Assembly: GCA_937922655.1 (NCBI GenBank)
Contig: CALAJH010000025.1
Location: 1-60,939 of the forward strand
Direction: 5' to 3'
Source: an uncultured Bacteroidia bacterium
GTDB taxonomy: Bacteria; Bacteroidota; Bacteroidia; J057; CALAJH01
DNA: 60,939 nucleotides
Shown here: positions 7,367-15,998 of the stretch, piece by piece
Numbering within the stretch: position 1 is the stretch's first letter
Layout of the letters: every line of letters begins with the position of its first letter
Notes under the pieces: generated by a model
The model's database searches: none
What the model was told of the DNA's origin: nothing
What the model saw: only the letters and a program-made list of their open reading frames with translations
Program-made: the position numbers and the translations under genes

Positions 7367-8446
7367 TCACGTTTTGGAGGACGTTTTTTTTCCTTTTTGA
7401 CCTCTGCTTTTCGTCTTGCTTTTGGGACGCGGTTTTTCGTGCAAGTTGGACTGACCAACAACGTCGATAAAGTCGGTTGAGGAGTTGGTTGTTTCTTTTG
7501 CGGCCACCAAACTCGGCAGAACAACGCCGTTTTTGTTCATCTTTTGGTATTCGACCACCTCGGCGGCATCCAGCATAATCCAATTGGAGTCGCCGCCGTA
7601 GCTGAACCACATCTTTCTCTTAAAGATGTCGGTTTTTTGTAGATATGCGGTGCCGGTTTCGGTTTTGAGTTCTCGTACGTCGGGAATGTCCCGTAAGGCT
7701 TCAATGTAAACGTCGAGTTCGTAGTTGAGACAACATTTGAGCTTGCCGCATTGCCCTGCGATTTTTGCGGGATTGACGGAAATGTTTTGATACCTTGCGG
7801 CGGCGGTGGTAACGCTTTTGAAGTCGGTGAGCCAAGAAGAGCAACAGAGTTCGCGCCCACAGGAACCCACGCCTCCCAATATCGCGGCCTCTTGACGATA
7901 GCCAATCTGCTTCATTTCAATACGAATCTTAAATTCGTTGCCTAAAACACGAATAAGCTCTCGATAATCTATACGGCTTTCGGCGGTGTAGTAATAAATC
8001 GCTTTGGTTCCATCGGCTTGGAATTCAACTTCGCTCAGCTTCATGTCGTAATTCATCGAACGAATTATGGCACGCGAACGCACCAACAATTCGTTTTCCA
8101 TCGCACGCAATTCGGCAAGTTTGGCCATATCTTCGTCGGTGGCGAGACGCAATATTCTACTCAAATACTTGGGTTCTATGCGTTTCTTTTTCATTTGCAA
8201 ACGCACCAAATCGCCACCCATCGTTATCATTCCGACGTCGTATCCGCGGTCGATGTCTACGACAACGTAATCGCCGGTGACGAGTTCCAAACCATAATGA
8301 TTGATGAAAAAACCTTTTCGAGTGGACTTGAAGCGGACTTCGTAAATGTTGTCGCGTTCGATTTGTTGGGGCGGGAGCATATTGTCCAACCAATCATAAA
8401 CCGTCAAGGCCCCGCAACCTTTGGTTCCACAATTTGTACAAGCCAT
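7367..8446 (-). CDS. ricT: PSP1-domain protein RicT (YaaT)
   Basis: RicT in Bacillus forms the RicAFT (Y) complex that modulates RNase Y and development; the Bacteroidota role is not settled. The 359-residue product starts with a Cys-rich MACTNCGTKGCG, followed by YDWLDNM. The PSP1 core is clear: Y.VRFKSTRKGFFIN, ELVTGDYVVVD, GYDVGMITMGG, then SRIDYRELIRVLGNEFKIRIEMKQIGYRQEA, GSCGRELCCSSWL and AGQCGKLKCCLNYE with clustered Cys suited to an iron-sulfur cluster. The C-terminal 50 residues are Lys/Ser-rich and probably disordered. It is the last gene of the run SNF2 ATPase - membrane protein - ricT, with one base between it and the preceding stop. Confidence 0.92.
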   Translation of the reverse strand: MACTNCGTKGCGALTVYDWLDNMLPPQQIERDNIYEVRFKSTRKGFFINHYGLELVTGDYVVVDIDRGYDVGMITMGGDLVRLQMKKKRIEPKYLSRILRLATDEDMAKLAELRAMENELLVRSRAIIRSMNYDMKLSEVEFQADGTKAIYYYTAESRIDYRELIRVLGNEFKIRIEMKQIGYRQEAAILGGVGSCGRELCCSSWLTDFKSVTTAAARYQNISVNPAKIAGQCGKLKCCLNYELDVYIEALRDIPDVRELKTETGTAYLQKTDIFKRKMWFSYGGDSNWIMLDAAEVVEYQKMNKNGVVLPSLVAAKETTNSSTDFIDVVGQSNLHEKPRPKSKTKSRGQKGKKTSSKT

Positions 8447-8447
8447 T

Positions 8448-8921
8448 TTATTCTTTGAGTTTTAAAACTTTGTCGAAAAATAAGATAATTTTTTCAATAC
8501 CCAAACCCATAAGCATCCAAGCCGGCGCATGAGGAGGATTGATGTATTTGAATATGTGCGGGCCTTTGTAATCCCAAGGACAAGCTCCGATGAGCATGTC
8601 CAAAATCCAGCCCGTCGTCAGTTCAACAAGATAGATTCCGAACATATAAACGGTCATGCGAACGGGTATGGAAAACTTCATCGTCCATGGCATAATTATC
8701 GGAAACAGCCAACCCGAAAGGCCGTAAATGGGAAACATCCAAACATAAGATCCACCCATAAGCCGCCAATCTATACCCGACCCTTGAAGGCCGCCGATGA
8801 TTCCCAATATACCCGTTTTTTCGCTGTGATAACCAAAAACAGCGGTAAAAAAAATTTCCGCCGCCATGCCAAAACAGCCGAAAAAACCAAATAAAAACCA
8901 ACTTTTCTGTACTTTGGTCAT
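8448..8921 (-). CDS. Multi-pass membrane protein, putative ABC_trans_CmpB (PF06541) type
   Basis: A 157-residue membrane protein with about four hydrophobic segments. Features such as WFLFGFFGCFGMAAEIFFTAV at the start, SYVWMFPIYGL in the middle and TGWILDMLIGACPWDYKGPHI near the end recall the small putative ABC-transporter/CmpB family of unknown role. ATG 8921 is chosen because it lies four bases after the stop of the SNF2 gene; an upstream ATG at 8942 would overlap that gene. It ends one base before the ricT start, so the three genes probably form one operon. Confidence 0.75.
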   Translation of the reverse strand: MTKVQKSWFLFGFFGCFGMAAEIFFTAVFGYHSEKTGILGIIGGLQGSGIDWRLMGGSYVWMFPIYGLSGWLFPIIMPWTMKFSIPVRMTVYMFGIYLVELTTGWILDMLIGACPWDYKGPHIFKYINPPHAPAWMLMGLGIEKIILFFDKVLKLKE

Positions 8922-8925
8922 TGCG

Positions 8926-11766
8926 TTAATCAAATAAATCAATAAGGTCGTCTTTATCCAAAGCCTTAAAAAAACCCGATTCGGATTTAATCACTTCTTC
9001 GGCAAGTTTGGATTTGTATTCTTGAAGTTTGACTATCTTCTCCTCGATGCTTTCCTTGGAAATGAATTTGTAAACAAAAACGGAATGGTTTTGTCCGATG
9101 CGATGAGCACGGGAGATAGCCTGCATTTCCACAGCCGGGTTCCACCACGGATCCACCAGCATCACGTATCTTGCGGCGGTCAGGTTTAACCCTACCCCTC
9201 CCGCCTTCATGCTAATCAAAAACACGTTGGTTTCCGAATCACGTTGAAAGTGATTTACCGCGCTTTCACGGTCTTTGGTCGAACCGTCTAAATAACTGAA
9301 CTTAATCTTTTCTTTGACAAGATCATATTTCAGTATCGTCAAAAATTTGACGAACTGACTAAATACAATCACCTTTTCACCCGAAAGATGTAGCTGAAAA
9401 AGCATTTCTTTGATGGCGTTGTATTTACCGGATTCTTTTTTCATGGGGTCGATCATTTGCGGATGAATGGCAATTTGACGAAGCCTTTGCAAGCCCGCAA
9501 GAATTTGCATTTTGTTCTTTTGAAAGTCGGCGTTGTCGCCAAAAAGGGTCGTTCGATACAAAGCCGTTGTTTCCTTGTACAACTTCTTTTGATCGTCCGT
9601 CATTTCGGAATAAATGCAATCTACAATTCTTTCGGGCAAATCCTTGGCCACCATTTCCTTGGTTCTACGCAAAATAATCGGGTAGACCGCGGAAGACAAT
9701 TCGTCCCTTCTTTGCACGGATTGTTGTTTTTCAATTGGATTGGCATAGTAGCGCTCAAAAAAATAAGAAGTACCCAACATTCCGGGATTTAAGAAGTTGA
9801 TTTGCGTCCATAAATCCATCGTGGAATTTTCGATGGGCGTTCCCGTCAGCGCCAATCTGCTTTTCGACTTTAACTTAAATATCGCTTGCGTGATTTTGGC
9901 GTCGCCGTTCTTAATATACTGGCACTCGTCCAAAACAACATATTCGAATTGACATTGGGACAAATACTCTTCATCTTGCCGAACGATACCGTAAGTAGTG
10001 ATTACAACGTCGAATTTGGAACGATTTTTAAGGGTTTTGTCGCGCTTGGGTCCCATATGTTCGAGGACTTTAAGTTCGGGTGCGAAACGTTTGATTTCCG
10101 CCGTCCAATTAAAGACCAGCGAATTGGGCGCGACGATTAAATGCGGATAATCGGAACCTTCTTCTTTGACTTTTTGCAACAACGCAAGCGTCTGCACCGT
10201 TTTTCCCAAGCCCATGTCGTCCGCCAAAATGCCGTTGACGCCAAACTCGCGTAAAAAACAAAGCCAGTCGTAACCGGCCTTTTGATATTCGCGCAGTTCG
10301 GCCTTAAAATTCATCGGAGGGGCTACGGATTTTATCTCTTCGAACGCTTCCGACAAAACAAATCCCCGAACTTTCACGTCGCGAAACGCGCTTCTGATAA
10401 CGCCCGCATGACAACGTTGTACAAACAAATTTCCCGACTCGTCTTCGTCGGCAATTTCAAAGAGCAGACGCAAATTTTCCAACCACGTCTTGGGCAACAA
10501 CACCGCATTATCCTTATTGACAACGTACTTTCGGTCGAAGTTAAGCACGTTCTTTTTAATCCTTGTCAACGGAATCCATGATTTTCCGATTGAAATGCCG
10601 GACTTGATTAAATACCCCGATTCATTTTTTTCGGCTTCGGCGCTAAGCATCGGACGCTCAAAATTAAACTTTTCACCTTCGTATTCCTGTACGAGTTCAA
10701 TGCCTTTTGAGGTCAGGGCCGCGTAATTTTCCTCCATCCATGCCAAAGCTTTTTCGGCGTTCAAACCAAAATCGAAAAGTTGGGATTCGTCTTTTCTCAA
10801 TTTGGCAAAAAATTCGCTAACCCGCAACTCGATTTCAGGATTTCGCTCGACGACAAAAAGCTTTGGGGCGGATTCGCCGTATTCAAGTTGAACATGGACT
10901 CGTTTAAAAGGTTTCCTTATCCATAATCTTAAATCACCGTACTTTGCGGCCAACCGAAAAGTATAAATATCGGCGTTGTCTTTGGTTACCACAAGTTGTA
11001 TATGAGGGGGCGTTGCCGTTCTTGCGACGTCGAAACCCTGCATATCAACCTCGTACAACTCAAGCAATCGAAGAAGAAATTTGGTATAAAACTCGTTTTC
11101 CTGATGGCGGGGAATAAGAATGTTTTGTTTTTTTGTAAAAGGAACAATTTTTTTTCCGTCGATATCCTCTTCCAAAGGAATTACCAGTTGATTCCAAAGA
11201 ATCCATGGCGGGGACGATACCAAAACCCCCGAAATTTCGGCGTTTATGTTCTCTTCTTTATCGTTCAAAACCAATTTTGCCGTATAAAGAGTATCGCTTT
11301 TCGTGCGCTTTACATAAAACTTTATACCCGCTTTCTTGTTTAAAACGGACAATTTTTTCCACGCGGGATAACCGTCTTTACTTTTAAGATAAAAGTTTTT
11401 GCCGGCAAGCATGGCGATGGCTTCCGCCTTTCGTCGTTCGATGTAATCCAAAATTATTTGTTTGTATGTGCTGCCGGCAAATTTATCCACAAACTGCTGA
11501 AAACTCGACTCTCTTGCACCAAACTGTTTGTATAAGCCGTTCAAACTAATTTCATAAAGCAGGTGGGTTAATTTTCGGTCGGCCTCGTCCAATCCATGTG
11601 AGAAAGCGTCGAAGTTTTCGGGCAACAAACGCTGATATTTCAGCGTAAATTTTCCGTCGGAATTGACCTCCACTACATAAGCGCCTATCAAATAGCCGAA
11701 CTGTTCGTGGTGATAAAGTCCGTAAACCGATAAGAAATTGCCATCGGGGTTAACCAAATCCTTCAA
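8926..11766 (-). CDS. SNF2/Rad54-family DEAD-like ATPase
   Basis: A 946-residue SNF2-type double-stranded DNA translocase. The first roughly 480 residues are a poorly conserved N-terminal region typical of bacterial SNF2 proteins. The SNF2_N domain follows with LREYQKAGYDWLCFL, Walker A DDMGLGKTVQTL, and motif III LALTGTPIENS. The C-terminal helicase half has KVIVFSQF, FSYLDGSTKDRE, ISMKAGGVGLNLTAA, DPWWNPAVEMQAISRAHRIGQ. Walker B reads DECQ rather than the usual DEAH/DEAQ; the essential Asp-Glu pair is kept. It stands first in the run leading to ricT. The coding sequence is clearly more AT-rich than its surroundings. Its cellular role is not evident; no defence-gene partners are adjacent. 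Confidence 0.93.
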   Translation of the reverse strand: MKDLVNPDGNFLSVYGLYHHEQFGYLIGAYVVEVNSDGKFTLKYQRLLPENFDAFSHGLDEADRKLTHLLYEISLNGLYKQFGARESSFQQFVDKFAGSTYKQIILDYIERRKAEAIAMLAGKNFYLKSKDGYPAWKKLSVLNKKAGIKFYVKRTKSDTLYTAKLVLNDKEENINAEISGVLVSSPPWILWNQLVIPLEEDIDGKKIVPFTKKQNILIPRHQENEFYTKFLLRLLELYEVDMQGFDVARTATPPHIQLVVTKDNADIYTFRLAAKYGDLRLWIRKPFKRVHVQLEYGESAPKLFVVERNPEIELRVSEFFAKLRKDESQLFDFGLNAEKALAWMEENYAALTSKGIELVQEYEGEKFNFERPMLSAEAEKNESGYLIKSGISIGKSWIPLTRIKKNVLNFDRKYVVNKDNAVLLPKTWLENLRLLFEIADEDESGNLFVQRCHAGVIRSAFRDVKVRGFVLSEAFEEIKSVAPPMNFKAELREYQKAGYDWLCFLREFGVNGILADDMGLGKTVQTLALLQKVKEEGSDYPHLIVAPNSLVFNWTAEIKRFAPELKVLEHMGPKRDKTLKNRSKFDVVITTYGIVRQDEEYLSQCQFEYVVLDECQYIKNGDAKITQAIFKLKSKSRLALTGTPIENSTMDLWTQINFLNPGMLGTSYFFERYYANPIEKQQSVQRRDELSSAVYPIILRRTKEMVAKDLPERIVDCIYSEMTDDQKKLYKETTALYRTTLFGDNADFQKNKMQILAGLQRLRQIAIHPQMIDPMKKESGKYNAIKEMLFQLHLSGEKVIVFSQFVKFLTILKYDLVKEKIKFSYLDGSTKDRESAVNHFQRDSETNVFLISMKAGGVGLNLTAARYVMLVDPWWNPAVEMQAISRAHRIGQNHSVFVYKFISKESIEEKIVKLQEYKSKLAEEVIKSESGFFKALDKDDLIDLFD

Positions 11767-11793
11767 CTTTTTCGTTGGGGTTTAAATGCAAAG

Positions 11794-12609
11794 TTAGTCA
11801 AAAATCAAATATGTCGGCAATAAAAACGGTGTAAATTTCGGCGGTTCCGAAACAATATTTAAGGCTCGCAAATACGAGGTTTTCGTCATAATCCGGGCAA
11901 TGGCCCGCCTTTTCGTCTCTATTTCCACCCATTGCGTATCGGCAACGTTTCTGTCGGGACTAAACTTTTTCGGATTTTGAGGTAAAACGAACATATTATC
12001 ATGTATTTTTAGATTGCGAACTTGAATTGCGGTGTAAACCACCGTCAAATCCATGCCCGAAAAAACGATTTTCTTTTTAAGCGGAAAACCTTTCACTCCC
12101 GGTGTCCAAAAAGGCGAACCGAATTCAATCAAGCGAGCCGTTTCGATTTTAGGCGAAAGGTTCGGGTCCACCCAAATCGTATGCGTCGCCTTACCGCCCA
12201 AATGCGGCGCGTCGATTTCACCCGTCCAAACCGTACATTCCCTCCCGGCAACATATTCTTTGCCTACGGGTGAATAATATTGGTGCGACGACCGTTCGGG
12301 AGTTAACAAATACAAATCTTTGATCAGCGTGTCGTTTGGATACAAACAATAAACTTTGTTCTGCCCGCCGTCAATCAAAATATCCGCGACTTCGGGGATT
12401 TTCGGCGAAAACTTCGCCATAACTTTATCGTCTTTTATGTATATCTTGCACTTGGTCGACGTCAAATCTTTTATGGCTTTTCCCGTTTTTCCTGAAACGT
12501 CAATCGTATACACAATTTCATAATCCTGCGCATATACTACGCCGATACACGCGATGAATACCCTACAAACCATCCCGATTAACAATCTATATCTTATCGC
12601 GATTTGCAT
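11794..12609 (-). CDS. Secreted DUF4412-like protein
   Basis: A 271-residue protein with a signal peptide (MQIAIRYRLLIGM... ending VVYAQ). The mature part begins YEIVYTIDVSGKTGKA and has the layout of DUF4412 proteins: K.YIKDDKVMAKFS, a segment LIDGGQNKVYCLYPND, then AGRECTVWTGE and a terminal WVDPNLSPKIETARL. The function is unknown. ATG 12609 is preferred for its basic n-region; it overlaps the end of the upstream glycosyltransferase gene by 23 bases. ATG 12573 is a second option that avoids overlap but gives a short signal peptide. Confidence 0.7.
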   Translation of the reverse strand: MQIAIRYRLLIGMVCRVFIACIGVVYAQDYEIVYTIDVSGKTGKAIKDLTSTKCKIYIKDDKVMAKFSPKIPEVADILIDGGQNKVYCLYPNDTLIKDLYLLTPERSSHQYYSPVGKEYVAGRECTVWTGEIDAPHLGGKATHTIWVDPNLSPKIETARLIEFGSPFWTPGVKGFPLKKKIVFSGMDLTVVYTAIQVRNLKIHDNMFVLPQNPKKFSPDRNVADTQWVEIETKRRAIARIMTKTSYLRALNIVSEPPKFTPFLLPTYLIFD

Positions 12610-13879
12610 ATATTCGGTAATTTTTCGATTGATAGACCGTTCTCCAATTAGGGGAAACAACGAAGTTGAAATATTCCGTATTTGCATAAGGCCCCGCAAC
12701 AAAATAACCGCCTTCCGTAAGAATGGGGGGCGGTTCCAAATGCGAAACGGCGGGCGGATGTTTCGGTAGTTTTACGTTCTTGCAAAATATCGCTACCGGA
12801 AGTTCATAAGTAAAAACGCGTGTTTCACCCACCGTTTGCGCTATATTTTTTTCTTCTTCGTTCGGTGTATTTAGAATGTATTTTAGCATCGTATACGGAG
12901 TTTTTTGAATAGACGCCGCCAGTAAAACGGCTACAATTAGAAGTTTTTTTTGTGAAAAGAAATATCTCATATACGGAGCGATTCCCATCGCCGCCCCGGG
13001 AATAAGCCACAAGCCAAACCTGTCGTAACCCGCGGACAGCAAATAAAACAATGCCAACGAAAGGTGAAAAAGCAAAAGACCGCCCGGATTGCGGTAAATC
13101 AAAGCCAATGTTCCCAATACTATCAAGGGTTTTGTCAATATGAATCGGATGGGTTCGGTAAAAACAAAAGCGGCAAATTCACTTTTATAACCCCATTTTT
13201 CGACCCAATATTTTTCAATATTTTCGACGGTACCGAACCTAAACGCGTAATAAAAAGCAACCATCGCAAGCGCAATCCCTCCCACGACAAAGACGGATTT
13301 CCACGAGAATTTATAGGCGAAGCCAACCAACAACACCGCTAAAGGCGCGGCAATATACTCTTTGCAAAGGCCGGCCATGCCAAAACAAACACCCGCAAAA
13401 ACCGGACTTTTATCGAGCAACAACAAGCCGAAAAACGTCCATGCCATGGCGGGAACCTCGCCCAAAACTTGCGCGCCGTAAACGGAATATTGCACCGTAA
13501 ACGCGGTTAAAACCACCGCCCACAACGCCATCGTTCTCGCATGTCTCGAATCTTTATATACGTCTTTGGTCAATAAATATATTCCAAACAATCCCAACAC
13601 CGCATAGAAACTCATGAACACTCTTGCCGAATGCATCGAAACGCCAAAGGCTTTCAAAAACCAAGCACAGGGATAATTTACGGCGGGTCCCACGGTGATA
13701 AACGTTGAAAACGGATGGCCGCCAAAGGATTCAACGCCCGTTTCGGCAAGCGATTTAACGGTCAAATAATGACAGGCGTCGTCGTACCAAACGGGCGAAC
13801 GCAAGGCAAACACCTGCAAAACGATAAACGCCGACGCAAATACAACTATTTCCGGTAGATGTTTGCCACCGAATCCCAT
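12587..13879 (-). CDS. Multi-pass membrane glycosyltransferase, GT39/PMT-like
   Basis: A 430-residue polytopic protein with about ten hydrophobic segments. After the first segment it shows PVWYDDACHYLTVKSLAETG, a pattern matching the acidic first loop (D-D/E) of GT-C dolichol/undecaprenyl-phosphate sugar transferases, and later TKDVYKDSRHARTMALWAVVL and VQYSVYGAQVLGEVPAMAW. A soluble C-terminal tail of some 90 residues follows. The donor and acceptor cannot be told from sequence. ATG 13879 is taken as the start; it overlaps the preceding gene by 34 bases. The AT-rich composition matches the neighbouring SNF2 gene. Confidence 0.75.
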   Translation of the reverse strand: MGFGGKHLPEIVVFASAFIVLQVFALRSPVWYDDACHYLTVKSLAETGVESFGGHPFSTFITVGPAVNYPCAWFLKAFGVSMHSARVFMSFYAVLGLFGIYLLTKDVYKDSRHARTMALWAVVLTAFTVQYSVYGAQVLGEVPAMAWTFFGLLLLDKSPVFAGVCFGMAGLCKEYIAAPLAVLLVGFAYKFSWKSVFVVGGIALAMVAFYYAFRFGTVENIEKYWVEKWGYKSEFAAFVFTEPIRFILTKPLIVLGTLALIYRNPGGLLLFHLSLALFYLLSAGYDRFGLWLIPGAAMGIAPYMRYFFSQKKLLIVAVLLAASIQKTPYTMLKYILNTPNEEEKNIAQTVGETRVFTYELPVAIFCKNVKLPKHPPAVSHLEPPPILTEGGYFVAGPYANTEYFNFVVSPNWRTVYQSKNYRIYANRDKI

Positions 13880-14325
13880 CGTATTTTTGTCGTTTGATTG
13901 ACAATCCACGCACCGTTCGACAAACAAACGCTGTAGCGGTCTTGCGCTTCGACGAGAATTTCCCCCGCAGAGTTTCTTACGCCGTCTTTTTCAAAACGAA
14001 GAAGTTGCGTTGTTTTTCTGGGCTTGGTATGCAACAAAACTCCGCGACGAATGCAAAACGTATCCGAAGAAGTACGATATTCACGACCGTTGTCGCAAGG
14101 AATAAAAGCCAACAATTCGGGCAGACCGTCGCCGTTGACGTCGTAGGGCGGAAAAGCGAAAAGCGTACCTTTGCCCAGCAAGGCAACGGCGTGATTTTCA
14201 AGATATTTCTTTAACAAGTCGGGTTCTTTACCCTTTTTCAGACCGAAGTAAAGCGCGAAATACAGCCCTACGGCCAACGCAACGACCGCAGGAACCAGCC
14301 ATTTGCCCTTAAATTTCAATCCCAC
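13846..14325 (-). CDS. Membrane-anchored protein of unknown function
   Basis: A 159-residue protein with one N-terminal membrane helix (WLVPAVVALAVGLYFALYFGL) and a soluble domain thereafter. The segment AFPPYDVNGDGLPELLAFIPCD looks like an FG-GAP/EF-hand-like Ca loop (D-x-N-x-D-G). No known family is clear. It overlaps the nuoA stop by ten bases and the next glycosyltransferase start by 34 bases, so it is translated as part of the same transcript. Confidence 0.65.
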   Translation of the reverse strand: MGLKFKGKWLVPAVVALAVGLYFALYFGLKKGKEPDLLKKYLENHAVALLGKGTLFAFPPYDVNGDGLPELLAFIPCDNGREYRTSSDTFCIRRGVLLHTKPRKTTQLLRFEKDGVRNSAGEILVEAQDRYSVCLSNGAWIVNQTTKIRWDSVANIYRK

Positions 14326-14681
14326 TCAAAACCGCCCTTCCACAAAATATAAATGTAGCCCACGAAAAGAATCGCGACGAAAACCAGCATTTCCATAAAA
14401 GGAAACGAACCGTATTCCAACGCCAACTGCTTGTATTGCACCGCCCACGGATACATGAAAACCACTTCGATGTCAAAGACAATGAAAAGCATGGCGATAA
14501 GATAAAACTTGACGGAAAAGCGGTCGCGAGCCGTACCGACGGGGTCCATACCGCTTTCATAAGGCATGAGCTTTTTCTCCTTTTTGCGCAACGGGCCAAG
14601 CAACTGATTTAGAAGTGGAAGCGCCAAACCCAAAACTATTGCCACGCCCAAGAGCATCGCAAATCCTATGTATTCGCTCAT
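14316..14681 (-). CDS. nuoA: NADH-quinone oxidoreductase subunit A
   Basis: NuoA is a three-helix membrane subunit near the quinone site of complex I. The 121-residue product has helix 1 (GFAMLLGVAIVLGLALPLL), the conserved loop KLMPYESGMDPVGTARDRFSVKFYLIAM, with Cys/Ser at the ESG position, FDIEVVFMYPWA, and a third helix. Length is normal. It is not followed by nuoB-D as in the usual operon; the next gene is a membrane protein of unknown function, and rsmG lies eight bases upstream. The only other nuo gene seen in this window is nuoH, 5.5 kb away. Confidence 0.93.
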   Translation of the reverse strand: MSEYIGFAMLLGVAIVLGLALPLLNQLLGPLRKKEKKLMPYESGMDPVGTARDRFSVKFYLIAMLFIVFDIEVVFMYPWAVQYKQLALEYGSFPFMEMLVFVAILFVGYIYILWKGGFEWD

Positions 14682-14689
14682 TATCGTGC

Positions 14690-15358
14690 TTATTTCGACC
14701 TCAAAAATAATAGAAATTTTGTTTCAAAAAAAGCAAAAGGCAAAACGGCGTGCAAATTCCGAGCCTCAATACGCATTTTTGACTTTTTCCATGCACGTAA
14801 GTCGTCTTTTGAACCGCCGGTGAGATAACAAACGTCGTCGGACTTGCGATTGAGCAGGGGAAAGGCCAAGTGAAAAAATTCCGGCGGCGAACTCACCCCC
14901 CTCCCCCAAACACAATCGTACTTTTCGGCATGTTCTTCGGCGCGTTGCCACAAAGTGCGGGCGTTGTATACGCGAATTTCTTTGAGCATCGAATCGATGG
15001 ATTCGATTTTCTTTCGCGTAGAATCCAACAACGTAAAAGAAACCTCGGGAAACGCAATCGCCAACGGCACGCCGGGAAATCCACCGCCCGTTCCGATGTC
15101 AATTGCCGTCGAACCCGGTTTGGGATTCCAATATTTAATTGCGGCCAACGAATACCACAAATGACGCTCGTACAACCCAACCACGTCCTTGCGGGAAACC
15201 AAATTGATGCGCTTGTTGATTTCCCAAACCAGGCGACAATACGCGGAAAGTTTGTTGAGTTTTTCGTCGTCGAGTTCGGGAAACAAACGTTTTGTTTCTT
15301 CGATTCTTTCGGGCAAAACGTCTCCGAGAACGTCCGTTTCGGATGTGGTTTCCGTCAT
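14690..15358 (-). CDS. rsmG: 16S rRNA (guanine527-N7)-methyltransferase RsmG
   Basis: RsmG (GidB) methylates G527 of 16S rRNA using S-adenosylmethionine. The 222-residue protein shows the family's N-terminal helices (KLSAYCRLVWEINKRINLVSRKD), ERHLWYSLA, and the SAM-binding motif AIDIGTGGGFPGVPLAI, followed by LLDSTRKKIESID and a V.GRGVSSP segment matching the family's usual V.ARAV. Only the final 20 residues look variable. It lies three bases after the redoxin stop and eight bases before nuoA, within a continuous minus-strand run. Confidence 0.93.
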   Translation of the reverse strand: MTETTSETDVLGDVLPERIEETKRLFPELDDEKLNKLSAYCRLVWEINKRINLVSRKDVVGLYERHLWYSLAAIKYWNPKPGSTAIDIGTGGGFPGVPLAIAFPEVSFTLLDSTRKKIESIDSMLKEIRVYNARTLWQRAEEHAEKYDCVWGRGVSSPPEFFHLAFPLLNRKSDDVCYLTGGSKDDLRAWKKSKMRIEARNLHAVLPFAFFETKFLLFLRSK

Positions 15359-15361
15359 ATT

Positions 15362-15970
15362 TTACTTTCCGGGCAAAGCTTGTCCCGCTTTTATCCGTCG
15401 AGTGCATTCGATAATGCATCCGACGGGTTGGGTCGATTCAACGGCAATCTTTTTTCCTTCGACGACGGCTTTGAGTGTGTTGTCCAAGAAAAACTCCGTG
15501 GGTTTGGGCTTTCTTTTGCCAACGGCCTCGAACCAATTGTCGATTTTTCCCCGGTACAAAACCTTCAAGTTTGAATCCACGACGACGACGTCCGGGGCAA
15601 TTTCCGATTCCAACATCATGGTTATTGAACAGTCGTCGTCGGTTAATATCGGAAAGCGAAGTTTGTGGTTTTCAATGTATTTACGCATTTCCAAACTGTC
15701 CACTCCGGGATACCAAATTCCCAAAAACACAATTCCATTTCCTTCGTACTTGAAAATCAATTCGTTCAAGGTGTAAGCCTGCTTTTGGCATATCGGACAG
15801 CCGGGCAAAATCGTTATGAAAACCGTCGCCTTGTTGTTCTTGATTTGCGACAAAGCATACGGACTTCGGTCGGCAAAACTTTGGGTGTTTATTTGATAAA
15901 GTTTTTCCGAAAGGAGTAATTGGGCGTTTACACTTACGGCAATAAACGCCGATAAAACAATAAGGTTCAT
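15362..15970 (-). CDS. Secreted thioredoxin-fold redoxin
   Basis: A 202-residue protein with signal peptide MNLIVLSAFIAVSVNAQ. The thioredoxin fold is visible in VFITILPGCPICQKQAYTLNEL, where the CPIC motif is the redox pair, and in IVFLGIWYPGVDSLEMRKYI, then PDVVVVDSNLKVLYRGKIDNWFEAVGKR and a closing TQPVGCIIE. This layout (RG.IDNWFE.VGKR ... PVGC) is that of redoxin-domain proteins found near cytochromes, probably acting in the periplasm on c-type haem or copper proteins. Partner genes are not adjacent. rsmG starts three bases after its stop. Confidence 0.85.
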   Translation of the reverse strand: MNLIVLSAFIAVSVNAQLLLSEKLYQINTQSFADRSPYALSQIKNNKATVFITILPGCPICQKQAYTLNELIFKYEGNGIVFLGIWYPGVDSLEMRKYIENHKLRFPILTDDDCSITMMLESEIAPDVVVVDSNLKVLYRGKIDNWFEAVGKRKPKPTEFFLDNTLKAVVEGKKIAVESTQPVGCIIECTRRIKAGQALPGK

Positions 15971-15998
15971 GATTTGGGGGGAGCGTTAAATAAAATTG

